Shown: positions 32,986 through 41,705, numbered from the stretch's first letter. The stretch: 44,571 bases of DNA from Candidatus Sabulitectum sp. (GCA_023139045.1 JAGLOJ010000033.1:1-44571), one strand, 5' to 3'. Made by a program: numbers and translations. Notes: a model not told the origin generated them from the letters alone.

Positions 32986-33122
32986 ACGGTAATAGGAACC
33001 CTGTAGAAATCCCACCTTAGCAGGTACTGCATATTCATGTTATCGTTATCCCGGCAATGCTGCTGTTCGAACTTACCGGCAGAGGTTGACTGATTGGGTA
33101 TATTCACGGGAAAGGAGGTCCT

Positions 33123-33581
33123 ATGTTTATTTCCACACGAAGCAGATACGGACTTAGAGCCATGGTTCAGTTGGCTAGAAATCGACAGGGGAATCCTTTA
33201 AGTCTATCTGGAATCGCAGATGCTGAAGAGATGCCCATAAGGTATCTGGAGCAGATATTCGGAAGGCTTCGCAGTGCTGGCTTTGTCCGGGGGCGCAGAG
33301 GACCCGGTGGAGGTTATGTACTGAGCAGAGATGCTTCCGAGATATCTCTGCTTGATGTGATAAGAGTTCTCGAGACGGAATTCTTTCACACGAATTGTGT
33401 TCTTCAGTGTCCTGACTTTCTTTTAAAGGAAGAAGAATCTGTAGAGAAAGTGCCCGGATGTTCCAGAGAAGACAGGTGTCCCACGAAAAAACTCTGGACG
33501 GACATCAAGATTATTTGCGAAACTTACCTTGGAAAAAATACACTTGCCGATCTGGCTGACGGATCGCTTGAAATGGAGTAA
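33123..33581 (+). CDS. Rrf2-family transcription regulator (IscR-like)
   Basis: 152 residues. The winged helix is clear: SRYGLRAMVQLARNRQ, MPIRYLEQIFGRLRSAGFVR and GRRGPGGGYVLSRDASEISL. Four cysteines lie at 92, 96, 113 and 119 (TNCVLQCPDF and PGCSREDRCPTKKLW); classical IscR has C92, C98 and C104, so the cluster loop is longer and spaced differently, but an iron-sulfur cofactor remains likely. It should sense Fe-S status and regulate the iscU-iscS genes that follow directly. AAAGGAGG precedes the ATG. Confidence 0.9.
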   Translation: MFISTRSRYGLRAMVQLARNRQGNPLSLSGIADAEEMPIRYLEQIFGRLRSAGFVRGRRGPGGGYVLSRDASEISLLDVIRVLETEFFHTNCVLQCPDFLLKEEESVEKVPGCSREDRCPTKKLWTDIKIICETYLGKNTLADLADGSLEME

Positions 33582-33588
33582 TTTCACC

Positions 33589-34113
33589 ATGTGGCAGTAT
33601 TCCGAAATACTTATGGATCATTTCATGAACCCCAGGAATGTGGGCAATCTGGATACTCCTGATGGGCATTCTGAGGTTGGATCTCCCCAGTGCGGAGATG
33701 CCATGTATCTGGATATTAACATTGATGACCAGGGAAATATCGCCGATATAGCCTTTAAAACATTTGGATGCGCCGGGGCTATTGCAAGCGCGTCCGCTCT
33801 TACTGAAATGTCTCGGGGTCTTCCCATTGAAGAGGCTTTGAAAATTAGAAACAGCCAGATCGCAGAATTCCTCGGGGGAATGCCTCCCGAGAAGTTTCAC
33901 TGCTCTGTAATGGGTCATCAGGCTCTTAAAGCGGCAGTCGATGATTTCAGAGCAAAATGCGAGGAGATCAGTACCATTCTCAACGATATGGGAGTTACCC
34001 CCATCCTGGTCAGACCGGGAAGGGTGTATCTGAAATCTGTCGCTGACGCTGACGCCGTTGCAAAAGTCCTTGAGGAAAAGGTCGAAAGAAAGATATCTGT
34101 TGAGGTAAAATAA
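33589..34113 (+). CDS. iscU: Fe-S cluster assembly scaffold (IscU/NifU N-terminal type)
   Basis: 174 residues from the ATG at 33589 (GGAG 10 bases upstream, at the end of the regulator gene). The start MWQYSEILMDHFMNPRNVGN is typical. The three cluster-binding cysteines are C35 in GSPQCGDAM (with D37), C61 in FGCAGAIASAS and C105 in KFHCSVMG. About 45 residues beyond the usual IscU end form a C-terminal extension (ILNDMGVTPILVRPGRVYLK onward) without cysteines, so it is neither the NifU ferredoxin-like nor the Nfu domain. It builds clusters from sulfur delivered by the desulfurase encoded next. Confidence 0.93.
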   Translation: MWQYSEILMDHFMNPRNVGNLDTPDGHSEVGSPQCGDAMYLDINIDDQGNIADIAFKTFGCAGAIASASALTEMSRGLPIEEALKIRNSQIAEFLGGMPPEKFHCSVMGHQALKAAVDDFRAKCEEISTILNDMGVTPILVRPGRVYLKSVADADAVAKVLEEKVERKISVEVK

Positions 34114-35270
34114 TGAATACTGTTTATCTGGATAACGCTGCCACTACCAGAATGGCTCCTGAAGTGCTTGAAGCAATGCTCCCCTTTTTGAAAGAGCAGT
34201 TTGGCAACCCCTCAAGTTTCCATTCATTTGGAAGCTCCCAAATGGAAGCAATTGAGAAAGCCAGGGGGCAGGTTGCCCGTCTTCTCGGTGCAAAATGCGA
34301 GGAGATCTTTTTCACATCAGGTGGAACAGAGAGCGATAACCAGGCATTAAGAGGTGCTGTAAAGATTGATCCAGCCAGAAAGGGAATAGTCACCTCTGCT
34401 GTGGAACATCCGGCCGTACTGGAGACTGCAAAAGCCCTGCAGGAAGACGGTTGCACACTGGCAATTGCAGAAGTGAACAGGAATGGAGAACTCGATCTTG
34501 AAAATCTGAGGGAGTTGGTTAATCAGCAGACAGCAATAGTCTCCATCATGGCAGCCAACAATGAGACAGGGGTAGTAATGCCCCTGAAAGAAGCAGCGGA
34601 GGTTGCCCATAAAGCAGGCGCACTTTTCCACACCGATGCAGTTCAGATGGTGGGGAAAAGCCCCATTGATGTTCACGCCCTCGACATAGATATTCTAAGC
34701 CTTTCCGCTCACAAGCTTCATGGTCCAAAGGGTGTCGGAGCCATATACATCAGAAAAGGAATCAAGTTACCGCCAATACTCACAGGTGGTCATCAGGAGA
34801 AAGGTGTCAGATCCGGCACATACAATGCGCCGGGAATTGTCGGGCTGGGAAAGGCAGCCGAACTTGCTCTGACCCACCTGAAGGATACGGTAGCCAGTGA
34901 ACAATCTCTAAGGGAGACATTCGAAAAACGTGTACTTGCGAGCTGTCCCGGCTCTTTCATAGTGGCTGACAATGCCTCTCATCGTCTCCCGGGTACGGTA
35001 ACGGTAATATTCAGAGGAATTGAAAGTGAAGCCGTGCTTACTCTGCTGGATATGCAGGGTATCTACGCTTCCTCCGGGTCTGCCTGCAGCACAGGCAGCA
35101 AGAATCCCAGCCATGTTCTCTATGCCATGGGGGTTGATTACACTCTTGCAAACAGCGCACTCAGGTTCAGCCTGAGCAGGTACACCACAGAAGAAGAAAT
35201 TGATCGTACGGTTGAGCTTCTGTCAAAGGTTGTAGAGAGACTCAGGAGAATTTCTCCCTACATCGAATAA
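34113..35270 (+). CDS. iscS: Cysteine desulfurase
   Basis: 385 residues, the NifS/IscS group I length. It takes sulfur from cysteine with pyridoxal phosphate and passes a persulfide to the scaffold. The cofactor lysine is K201 in LSLSAHKLHGPKG; the catalytic cysteine is C325 in ASSGSACSTGSKNPSHVL; the start VYLDNAATTRMAPEVLEAML and SGGTESDNQA are characteristic. The ATG shares one base with the iscU stop (TAATG). The gene order regulator-U-S differs from the E. coli R-S-U order. Confidence 0.96.
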   Translation: MNTVYLDNAATTRMAPEVLEAMLPFLKEQFGNPSSFHSFGSSQMEAIEKARGQVARLLGAKCEEIFFTSGGTESDNQALRGAVKIDPARKGIVTSAVEHPAVLETAKALQEDGCTLAIAEVNRNGELDLENLRELVNQQTAIVSIMAANNETGVVMPLKEAAEVAHKAGALFHTDAVQMVGKSPIDVHALDIDILSLSAHKLHGPKGVGAIYIRKGIKLPPILTGGHQEKGVRSGTYNAPGIVGLGKAAELALTHLKDTVASEQSLRETFEKRVLASCPGSFIVADNASHRLPGTVTVIFRGIESEAVLTLLDMQGIYASSGSACSTGSKNPSHVLYAMGVDYTLANSALRFSLSRYTTEEEIDRTVELLSKVVERLRRISPYIE

Positions 35271-35299
35271 AAACAAAAGAAGAGTGATCTCTCTTTTCA
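35271..35299 (+). terminator. Weak terminator-like hairpin after iscS
   Basis: AAAAGAAGAG, a TGAT loop and CTCTCTTTT form an imperfect AT-rich stem (one mismatch) ending in a T-run, directly after the iscS stop. Confidence 0.4.
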
Positions 35300-35315
35300 G
35301 TGATAACTGTCTGGA

Positions 35316-35484
35316 TTATCTTTCTTTCCGTTCCCGAATGAATGCCTCCGGTTCAACGAATGGTTCACCTATATTCAACGCGGGGATTCTGTTGAAGGCT
35401 GCGGTAGTTGAGGTTCTTCCCTGTATGGGTTTCCCACCCGGCTTCAGTACGGGGTGAAAACAACTGGAAATTCCGCTGGAGGGT
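35316..35484 (-). other. Start-less open frame of unknown nature
   Basis: About 56 codons in one minus-strand frame between the 3' ends of iscS and the barrel gene. The frame opens after a stop near 35487 and has no ATG, GTG or TTG near its beginning. It reads CFHPVLKPGGKPIQGRTSTT, then AAFNRIPALNIGEPFVEPEA, then FIRERKER and a stop at 35318-35316. The content is protein-like, so it may be the end of a decayed gene or a copy of a repeated element. I do not recognise it. Confidence 0.3.
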
Positions 35485-35496
35485 CGGAATTATTCT

Positions 35497-36234
35497 TTAA
35501 AAACCTTCACCTGTCCAGCTTACGCCTGTGTACAATTCGAAATTTTCAATACCGTCAAGGCCTATATTTAAGCCGCCGTCAACGGCGAGATTCTCATACA
35601 GCAGGTACTGTGCTCCGGCTCCGACCTTGAACACCGGAGAGGTAGAACCATTCATCCCTGCGTAGATCAGAATATCTGATGTTACAAAGCTTGACCCACC
35701 GGCAGTAAAGTACATGACATCGGTAATGGCATCGTCGAAGGGATTTCTTCCACCATTCAATGCATACTCGGCAGACATGGAGAGGCGAAAATCTCTGAAT
35801 GTGGCGCTGGAAACTCCTCCGAAGGCAAGCTCTGCCCCTGTATCACGATGCTTCTCTCCTGTTGGAAGAGTGAGTCTTCCTGTAAATTTGAGAGTAGTTC
35901 CTCCCCTGGCTTTTTCATACAACCACCCACCGGACAGTGTGATGTCTCCCATGACTGATCCTCCAAAAGGGCTGTCCACTGGAACCACAGGGATAACCGC
36001 GCCTGCTTCAAGACCTTCGGTGACTCCCCAGCAGGCTTTCAGCGGGATTCGAAGAATTGATCCGTTATCGGTATCAATGTATTCAATGCCAATACCAGCT
36101 TTGAGCAGGCCTACTTCAAGAATATCCGAGCATGGAAGACCAGGCCAGCCGGAAAGACCGCCGGGACCAATGGACCATGAAGCTGAAAATGCTGCGGCCG
36201 TCGTGATCAGAAGTATCAGTACATATCTTCTCAT
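35497..36234 (-). CDS. Predicted outer-membrane beta-barrel protein
   Basis: 245 residues. A signal peptide (RRYVLILLITTAAAFSA) precedes strand-rich sequence with the layout of the MetA-pathway/phenol-type barrel group: EVGLLKAGIGIEYIDTDNG, VTEGLEAGAVIPVVPVDSP, TLKFTGRLTLPTGEK, GAELAFGGVSSATFRDFRLS and a last strand TGVSWTGEGF ending in Phe. The G-L-E-A-G/L-P-T-G pattern is common in that group, whose members are thought to pass small hydrophobic or organic molecules. Substrate unknown. GGAGG stands 4-5 bases before the ATG. It is convergent with the isc operon and divergent from the small anchored protein. Confidence 0.75.
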   Translation of the reverse strand: MRRYVLILLITTAAAFSASWSIGPGGLSGWPGLPCSDILEVGLLKAGIGIEYIDTDNGSILRIPLKACWGVTEGLEAGAVIPVVPVDSPFGGSVMGDITLSGGWLYEKARGGTTLKFTGRLTLPTGEKHRDTGAELAFGGVSSATFRDFRLSMSAEYALNGGRNPFDDAITDVMYFTAGGSSFVTSDILIYAGMNGSTSPVFKVGAGAQYLLYENLAVDGGLNIGLDGIENFELYTGVSWTGEGF

Positions 36235-36247
36235 TATTCCTCCGGGG

Positions 36248-36277
36248 TTGACAATGACTCTTGTTATCTTGTTATAT
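36248..36277 (+). promoter_or_regulatory. Promoter for the small anchored protein gene
   Basis: TTGACA (36248-36253), 18-base spacer, TTATAT (36272-36277). The first eleven bases, TTGACAATGAC, recur exactly in the promoter at 41678. Confidence 0.55.
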
Positions 36278-36327
36278 GGAAATGTGTGACTCGGGGGAAT
36301 ATAGGTTTTACAAATGCGGAGGGGATA

Positions 36328-36726
36328 ATGAGAGCAGGTGAAACATGGATTCTGGCTTCACTGGTTGTGTTTCTTGCCGGGGGGATATTCACCGCAGTTA
36401 AAGCCATGCCTGACATGACAGAACCGGATTCAGAGAGCCATCCCCCCGAAGAGCTTTCTCTGTACGACCAGCTTAAACATGATATTCAACCCTATCACTT
36501 CGGCAATGTACCCAGGGAATCTTTTTCCGGAGATACCACAGTCTGGGTTGTTGATCTGGATCACAACATGTACAGTTTACCTCAGGCAAATCTTCATGTT
36601 ACACGAGTTCTCAGAAGACTGGGGCTTGATCGAATTATTGTTCACGAAAGAACGGGAGGAGGAATTGTCTTCAATGCTGACTTTCCCAATGGTCAGCCTG
36701 TTCAAATTCACTTCACATCACCGTAA
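36328..36726 (+). CDS. Small signal-anchored protein of unknown function
   Basis: 132 residues from the ATG at 36328 (GCGGAGGGG 5 bases upstream). One N-terminal helix (WILASLVVFLAGGIFTAVKA) predicts an anchor, and the rest should be periplasmic. An acidic stretch (DMTEPDSESHPPEELSL) leads to a compact alpha/beta part with SGDTTVWVVDLDHNMYSLPQ, LHVTRVLRRLGLDRIIVHER and TGGGIVFNADFPNGQPVQIHF. No family recognised. The pattern resembles small domains that sense or hold ligands in the periplasm, but nothing indicates a catalytic site. The secDF gene lies 190 bases downstream with its own possible promoter. Confidence 0.68.
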   Translation: MRAGETWILASLVVFLAGGIFTAVKAMPDMTEPDSESHPPEELSLYDQLKHDIQPYHFGNVPRESFSGDTTVWVVDLDHNMYSLPQANLHVTRVLRRLGLDRIIVHERTGGGIVFNADFPNGQPVQIHFTSP

Positions 36727-36843
36727 TGAAAATGCCACCGGTGTTGCAAATTCCATTCAAGGTGGTCAATCCGCTTGACTTTCTTTATCTTCCTTCACTT
36801 CCGGGAGGATATATTGCGGGTGACTGCGAGTGTTTCTGCTTAG

Positions 36844-36873
36844 TTGATTAATTTGTAACTACTGATGTGATAA
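36844..36873 (+). promoter_or_regulatory. Possible secDF promoter
   Basis: TTGATT (36844-36849), 18-base spacer, TGATAA (36868-36873), giving a leader of about 35 bases to the ATG at 36915. Confidence 0.4.
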
Positions 36874-36914
36874 AGAATTAGCCAAATAGTCGAACACAGA
36901 TGAAGGGAAATCCA

Positions 36915-39701
36915 ATGAAGAGAGCCGACAAGTGGAGAATTTACAGCTCCGCGTTTGTACTGGTGCTGGCACTGTTTCTCATCTGGCCAACGGTGAAATG
37001 GTATTCACTTCCGGTCATGGAAAGAGATCGAGCTGAAGCAAGTGTTCAGCCTGAAACAACCAACCCTTATCTGAGAGGGCTTATTGATGATATGCTGGAG
37101 GAGGGCGGAGAACCTCTTCTTGAAGAATACAGAGAGCTGTATCAGTCAAGCGGCGGTACAATCAAACTTGGACTTGATCTCCAGGGTGGAATGTACCTTG
37201 CCTACACGGTAGAGCCCACGCCGGGTCTTGATGCAGATGAAGCTCTCGACCAGGCTCTTGAAATTATCAGGAACCGAATAGATGAATTCGGAGTATCTGA
37301 ACCATCCATTACCCGTCAGGGCAACGACAGGATAATTGTTCAGCTTCCGGGAGTAAGAGATCCTGCAAGAGCCCGTGCAATAGTTGAGAGACAGGCTCTT
37401 CTGGAATTCAAGATAGTTGCTTATCCTAATGCTGAGCACCCTTCTCCCTCAAGCATCGCCGTTATCAGAGAGATTGAAGCCGTTCTCGGAGACGAGATTC
37501 CTGAGGAGATCATCTCTGAATCAACAGAAGCTGAAGACTTTTCTCTTCCTGCGGGTGGGGACGACCTGACTTTGCCTGCTCCCGACAACGGAGATGAATC
37601 TGTTCTTCCAACCATAGAGGTTGCAGGTACTCTCAGCTCACTGCTTACAGCAGTTGATCAGAATGATGCAACTGTTCTCAGCGTCAGACCGGGAGACTGG
37701 GTGATAACACAGGGCAACGACTACGATGCATTCCAAACCATCATAAATCGTGATGATGTCAAGGCCATTCTCGCCGAAGCGAACCTGAAATTCGTTTTTG
37801 GAAAAGCAACTGCTATGGCTGACGGCACATACATGATGAGTGTTTTCCTTATTCCCGATGACTCCGGTCGTGGCTGGGACAGACAGTCAGACCTTGACCT
37901 TCCTCATTACCGCCTCACCGGAGCAAACCTTACAGATGTCCGAATCCGGATGGGTGATCCAAACTCCATGAGCCGTGACCCCTATCTCCTCCTTGAATTT
38001 GACAGCGAAGGAGCTTCCAACTGGGCTCGGATAACCGGTGAGAATGTTGACGAGAGGGTTTCAATTCTTCTCGACGGCAGAATCTATTCTGTGGCCACAA
38101 TACAGGAGCGGATCACCGGCAGCGGAACCCGTCTCTCCGGAGCCTTCTCTGTTGAGGAAGCCCGTGACCTTCGTCTTGTGCTGAAGGCTGGAAGTCTTCC
38201 AGCCAGACTTATCATAGCTGAAGAACAGACAATCGGGCCCAGCCTTGGACAGAAAGCCATACGCAACGGCTTTATTGCCGGTGTAGTGGGTCTTTCTCTC
38301 ATCGCTGCGTTCATGATCATCTACTATGGTGCCAGCGGTATTATTGCCGTACTTGCTCTTCTCTTTGATATGCTCATTATTCTGGGATTCCTCTGCTTCC
38401 CAGGCCCATTGGCGAGATTGGGAGTCACAGGACTTAATGCTACACTGACCCTCCCCGGTATTGCCGGTATTATTCTAACCATCGGTATGGCAGTTGATGC
38501 CAGCGTGCTGATCTACGAGCGTATCCGTGAGGAACTTCGCTCCGGTAAGGGAATCCGGTCCGCAGTTGATGCCGGATATGCAAGAGCTTTTGTAACTATT
38601 ATGGATGCAAACCTCACCACCTTCATTACTGCTCTTGTTCTTTACAAGTTTGGTACCGGACCCATCAGGGGATTTGCCGTTACCCTTTCCATAGGTATCA
38701 TGGCGTCCATGTTCTGCTCACTGGTCTTTACCAGGTCCATCTTCAGTATGATGCTTGCACAGGTTAAGAGAACCAAAATCAGCATAGGCAAGATGGCTCT
38801 GATAAAGGACGCCCATTTCAACATTACTGCGACACGCAAGAAAACCTATGTTCTTTCTCTTGCCATGATCCTTATCGGTCTCATTGCATTCTTCGCCCAC
38901 GGCGGGCTCAATCTCTCCATCGACTTCACCGGAGGGCTTGAGACCAATGTGGTATCCACAGAGCACGAGACCACGGATCAGCTTGGTGATGCCCTTGTCG
39001 CGCAGGGACTCGAGAGTGTTCAGATACAGTCTCTTCAAGACTGGGCCGGGGATGGTCACGCCTTTGTTATCAGAACTTCCACCAGTGATAAGGACGCTGT
39101 GTACAATGCTCTTGGACAGGAGAACTGCACTTTGATGGAAGATCAGAGCGGTAACTCCGAAGCCTCGTTCATCAAGCAGATCGGCCCCAGGGTGGGTGCT
39201 GAACTCAGATCAAAGGCTATTGATTCAATTCTTATGGCCATGTTCTTCATTGTTCTCTACATCTGGTACAGATTCCAGTTCAAATGGGGTGTGGCTGCGG
39301 TTGTAGCCCTTATCCACGATGTTCTGATCACAGTTGGAATTCTTGCACTGCTTCAGGTAGATGTAAGTCTTACCATTATCGCAGCACTGCTTACCATTGT
39401 TGGTTACTCAATCAACGATACTATTGTGGTGTTTGACAGGATCAGAGAGGATAACCGTCTCAGAAAAGGTAAAACCTTTGAGGAAACGGTTAACCATGGT
39501 ATCAACGAAACCCTGAGCAGAACCATTGTTACTTCTGTGACAACATTTGTTGCAGTGCTCATGCTCTTCATCTTCGGTACCGGCGACATCAGAAATTTCG
39601 CCCTTACCCTGATGATTGGTATCATTGTCGGTACTTACTCCTCAGTCTTCGTAGCAAGTCCTATTCTTATCGACTGGCATGCACGACTGAAGAGAAAATA
39701 G
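36915..39701 (+). CDS. secDF: Fused protein-export membrane protein SecDF
   Basis: 928 residues from the ATG at 36915 (GAAGGGA upstream; an in-frame ATG at 36900 is the alternative). The SecD half has a first helix, the P1 head (LGLDLQGGMYLAYTVE; IIRNRIDEFGVSEPSITRQG; RIIVQLPGVRD) and the helical bundle starting IGPSLGQKAIRNGFIAGVVG, with IGMAVDASVLIYERIREELR. The SecF half starts near residue 660 with LSIDFTGGLETNVV and ends with IVGYSINDTIVVFDRIREDN. It pulls secreted proteins across the inner membrane using the proton or sodium gradient. An acidic insertion of about 45 residues (about 200-245) is not part of the usual SecD head. It fits the rich secreted-protein content here. Confidence 0.96.
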   Translation: MKRADKWRIYSSAFVLVLALFLIWPTVKWYSLPVMERDRAEASVQPETTNPYLRGLIDDMLEEGGEPLLEEYRELYQSSGGTIKLGLDLQGGMYLAYTVEPTPGLDADEALDQALEIIRNRIDEFGVSEPSITRQGNDRIIVQLPGVRDPARARAIVERQALLEFKIVAYPNAEHPSPSSIAVIREIEAVLGDEIPEEIISESTEAEDFSLPAGGDDLTLPAPDNGDESVLPTIEVAGTLSSLLTAVDQNDATVLSVRPGDWVITQGNDYDAFQTIINRDDVKAILAEANLKFVFGKATAMADGTYMMSVFLIPDDSGRGWDRQSDLDLPHYRLTGANLTDVRIRMGDPNSMSRDPYLLLEFDSEGASNWARITGENVDERVSILLDGRIYSVATIQERITGSGTRLSGAFSVEEARDLRLVLKAGSLPARLIIAEEQTIGPSLGQKAIRNGFIAGVVGLSLIAAFMIIYYGASGIIAVLALLFDMLIILGFLCFPGPLARLGVTGLNATLTLPGIAGIILTIGMAVDASVLIYERIREELRSGKGIRSAVDAGYARAFVTIMDANLTTFITALVLYKFGTGPIRGFAVTLSIGIMASMFCSLVFTRSIFSMMLAQVKRTKISIGKMALIKDAHFNITATRKKTYVLSLAMILIGLIAFFAHGGLNLSIDFTGGLETNVVSTEHETTDQLGDALVAQGLESVQIQSLQDWAGDGHAFVIRTSTSDKDAVYNALGQENCTLMEDQSGNSEASFIKQIGPRVGAELRSKAIDSILMAMFFIVLYIWYRFQFKWGVAAVVALIHDVLITVGILALLQVDVSLTIIAALLTIVGYSINDTIVVFDRIREDNRLRKGKTFEETVNHGINETLSRTIVTSVTTFVAVLMLFIFGTGDIRNFALTLMIGIIVGTYSSVFVASPILIDWHARLKRK

Positions 39702-39720
39702 ATAAAATACAAACGACAGA

Positions 39721-39757
39721 TGGGGGAGGGGCAAAAGTCCTTCCCCCATTTTGTTGT
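39721..39757 (+). terminator. Terminator after secDF
   Basis: TGGGGGAGG pairs with CCTTCCCCCA (one G-U pair) around a loop of about 9 bases, followed by TTTTGTTGTT. It begins 20 bases after the stop and lies between convergent genes. Confidence 0.75.
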
Positions 39758-39761
39758 TAGA

Positions 39762-40988
39762 CTATCTGTGTATTGAAATCATAGCACGGGCTCCGCTGTC
39801 TTCTGCATTGGAGAGAGAAAGTGATCCACCGTGTTGTTTCACTATTCTGTTCACAATGGAAAGACCAAGGCCGGAACCTTTGCTGCCATGACCTTTAACA
39901 AATGGATTAACAGCTTTGTCAACCAGGCCCGGTGAGAATCCTGGGCCATCATCTGTTACTGAAACATTAACACGATTCTTAGATTCTGCGATTTGAATGT
40001 TCACCGTGCTTTGGGCGTAGTGAGCTGCATTACGTACAAGATTGGAAACGGCCCTCAACAGCAACCTGTAGTCACCGGAAACAGTGAAATCGGTACCGTC
40101 TGAAGAGAGGATTATCTTTATCCTTGAATTTGGAATCCTGTCTCCATCAGTTGCTTCAAGGCAAACATCTTTAAGAGATATCTGTTCTTTAACCAATGCA
40201 CCCGTACTGCCAATCCTGTTGAACTCGAGCAATTCAGAAACCAGTTTGTCAAGCTCGAATATGTCCTGCTCCATGAGGCCAAGTTTTTCCTTGACCGCCT
40301 GGGGGTTTTCACGGGCAAGCTCAAGAGCAAAGCTCAATCTGGCCATTGGGGTTCTCAGCTCGTGTGCTACTGCACCCAACAGCTCTTTGTGGGAACCAAG
40401 AAGGGAGATAATTCGATCTGCCATTTTGTTGAATGCAGAGCCGAGTTTATCAATTTCATCACCACTGGAGAAAACAGGATATCTTGCTGTGAAGTTTCCT
40501 TTTCCAAATTCACCGGTAACCAGTCTCAGTAATGAAATGCGGGAGAACACTGATTTAAGGCCAAGCGCAAGCGCAAGAGCCTGCGACAGAAAGAGCCCAA
40601 GCGCGAAGAGTACAAAAAGAAAAAGCCTTGGAGGAGCAACTCTGCCGGAAGCAAGAATGGAAAAATCAGCACCGGGAGGATGCAGTACTCGTACCCCTGG
40701 CAGCTCCCTCCCCCTCTGTGGCATATGGCCGGGCATCATTGCCGGACGCTGGGAGTGTCTGAAAACTCTTAAAATTACCTTCATAGAATCAGCAAGTTGC
40801 TCGATTTCAGGTTCAGTTGGACTGTTCATTGCCATAACTTCCGTCTCAAAATTATTGAGCCGTTCAACCATCAAACGCTCAAAATGAGCAGGCAGTACAG
40901 AAAAAGAAATCCAGATTGAAAGTACAAGCGTAACAAGGGTAGTAAGGGCAAGAAACATGTAGATTTTCCAATAGAGCTTCACAGTCAA
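39762..40988 (-). CDS. Sensor histidine kinase (CpxA/RstB-like)
   Basis: 408 residues. TM helices at about 8-30 and 121-143 enclose a short periplasmic loop that contains RHSQRPAMMPGHMPQRGREL (about 77-96), rich in Met, His and Arg. A HAMP domain follows (FTARYPVFSSGDEIDKLGSA), then the H-box LGAVAHELRTPMARLSF (H209), N-box NLVRNAAHYA, and G-boxes SVTDDGPGFSP and GSKGSGLGLSIVNRI. It should autophosphorylate and pass phosphate to the partner regulator. The Met/His-rich loop is the kind that binds Cu or Ag ions, a guess from composition only. The start overlaps the regulator stop by ATGA. Confidence 0.92.
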   Translation of the reverse strand: MTVKLYWKIYMFLALTTLVTLVLSIWISFSVLPAHFERLMVERLNNFETEVMAMNSPTEPEIEQLADSMKVILRVFRHSQRPAMMPGHMPQRGRELPGVRVLHPPGADFSILASGRVAPPRLFLFVLFALGLFLSQALALALGLKSVFSRISLLRLVTGEFGKGNFTARYPVFSSGDEIDKLGSAFNKMADRIISLLGSHKELLGAVAHELRTPMARLSFALELARENPQAVKEKLGLMEQDIFELDKLVSELLEFNRIGSTGALVKEQISLKDVCLEATDGDRIPNSRIKIILSSDGTDFTVSGDYRLLLRAVSNLVRNAAHYAQSTVNIQIAESKNRVNVSVTDDGPGFSPGLVDKAVNPFVKGHGSKGSGLGLSIVNRIVKQHGGSLSLSNAEDSGARAMISIHR

Positions 40989-41668
40989 ACATCCTCTGAC
41001 GGAAGAGACATTAGATACCCCAGTCCCCGAACTGTTTTTATCATGTTCCCATGCTTCTCCAGTTTTCGTCTGAGTCTGGAAACAAGAACATCAACAGATC
41101 TGTCGAAGGAATCAAAATTGATGCCACGAAGTTCTTCAACAAGTACATTTCTTTTCTGAACACGACCAGCTCTTCGCGCCAGTAAAACCAGCAGGTCAAA
41201 CTCGGTTGTGGTAAGGCCAAGAGTATTCCCTTCAAGCAAAGCTATTCTTCCCGGAACATTTATTGTAACCGGTCCCACCTCGATCATTTCTGAGTTGAGA
41301 TCGGAACTGCTTCTTCGGAGAAGAGCTCTTACCCTTGCCAGAAGAACCCTTGGAGCGACAGGTTTTCCAAGATAATCATCAGCTCCGAGTTCAAGGCCTG
41401 TAACAACATCCACATCATCCTTCATGGCTGTGAGCATCAATATCGGGCCCCGCCATCCTTCCCTGAGAGAACGACAAACCTCAAGGCCGCTGATGTCCGG
41501 CAGCATCAAATCGAGAATAACAAGATCGGGATGCCCTGCAACAACTCTCTTTTTTGCATTGGATCCCGAGTGCAGCACTTCTACCCTGAAGCCTTGATTC
41601 GTCAGATATTCAGACAGAAGTGAAGCAAGTGGAACATCGTCTTCTACAATGAGTATCTTTTCCTGCAT
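40985..41668 (-). CDS. OmpR-family response regulator
   Basis: 227 residues from the ATG at 41668 (GGAGGT 4-5 bases upstream). The frame continues upstream to 41731, but that segment is promoter DNA. The receiver domain has D10/D11 in LIVEDDVPL, phospho-acceptor D53 in LVILDLMLPDISG, T80 and K102 in YLGKPVAP. The winged-helix DNA-binding domain has LTTTEFDLLVLLARRAGRVQ, DRSVDVLVSRLRRKLEKHGN and KTVRGLGYLM. It works with the kinase encoded 4 bases into its end. The divergent gene at 41754 shares the promoter region and is a natural target. Confidence 0.95.
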   Translation of the reverse strand: MQEKILIVEDDVPLASLLSEYLTNQGFRVEVLHSGSNAKKRVVAGHPDLVILDLMLPDISGLEVCRSLREGWRGPILMLTAMKDDVDVVTGLELGADDYLGKPVAPRVLLARVRALLRRSSSDLNSEMIEVGPVTINVPGRIALLEGNTLGLTTTEFDLLVLLARRAGRVQKRNVLVEELRGINFDSFDRSVDVLVSRLRRKLEKHGNMIKTVRGLGYLMSLPSEDV

Positions 41669-41677
41669 AGTACCTCC

Positions 41678-41705
41678 AGTTGACAATGACCAAACCCCTT
41701 CTATT
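41678..41705 (+). promoter_or_regulatory. Promoter of the small exported protein gene
   Basis: TTGACA (41678-41683), 16-base spacer, TATTCT (41700-41705). It begins with TTGACAATGAC, as at 36248, and its -10 box overlaps that of the divergent two-component operon, so the two promoters should exclude each other. Confidence 0.45.

Noticed and set aside
33087-33105. Operator for the Rrf2 regulator at TTGACTGATTGGGTATATT
   Set aside because: I could not find the expected inverted symmetry, and the TTGACT and TATATT boxes are only 7 bases apart.
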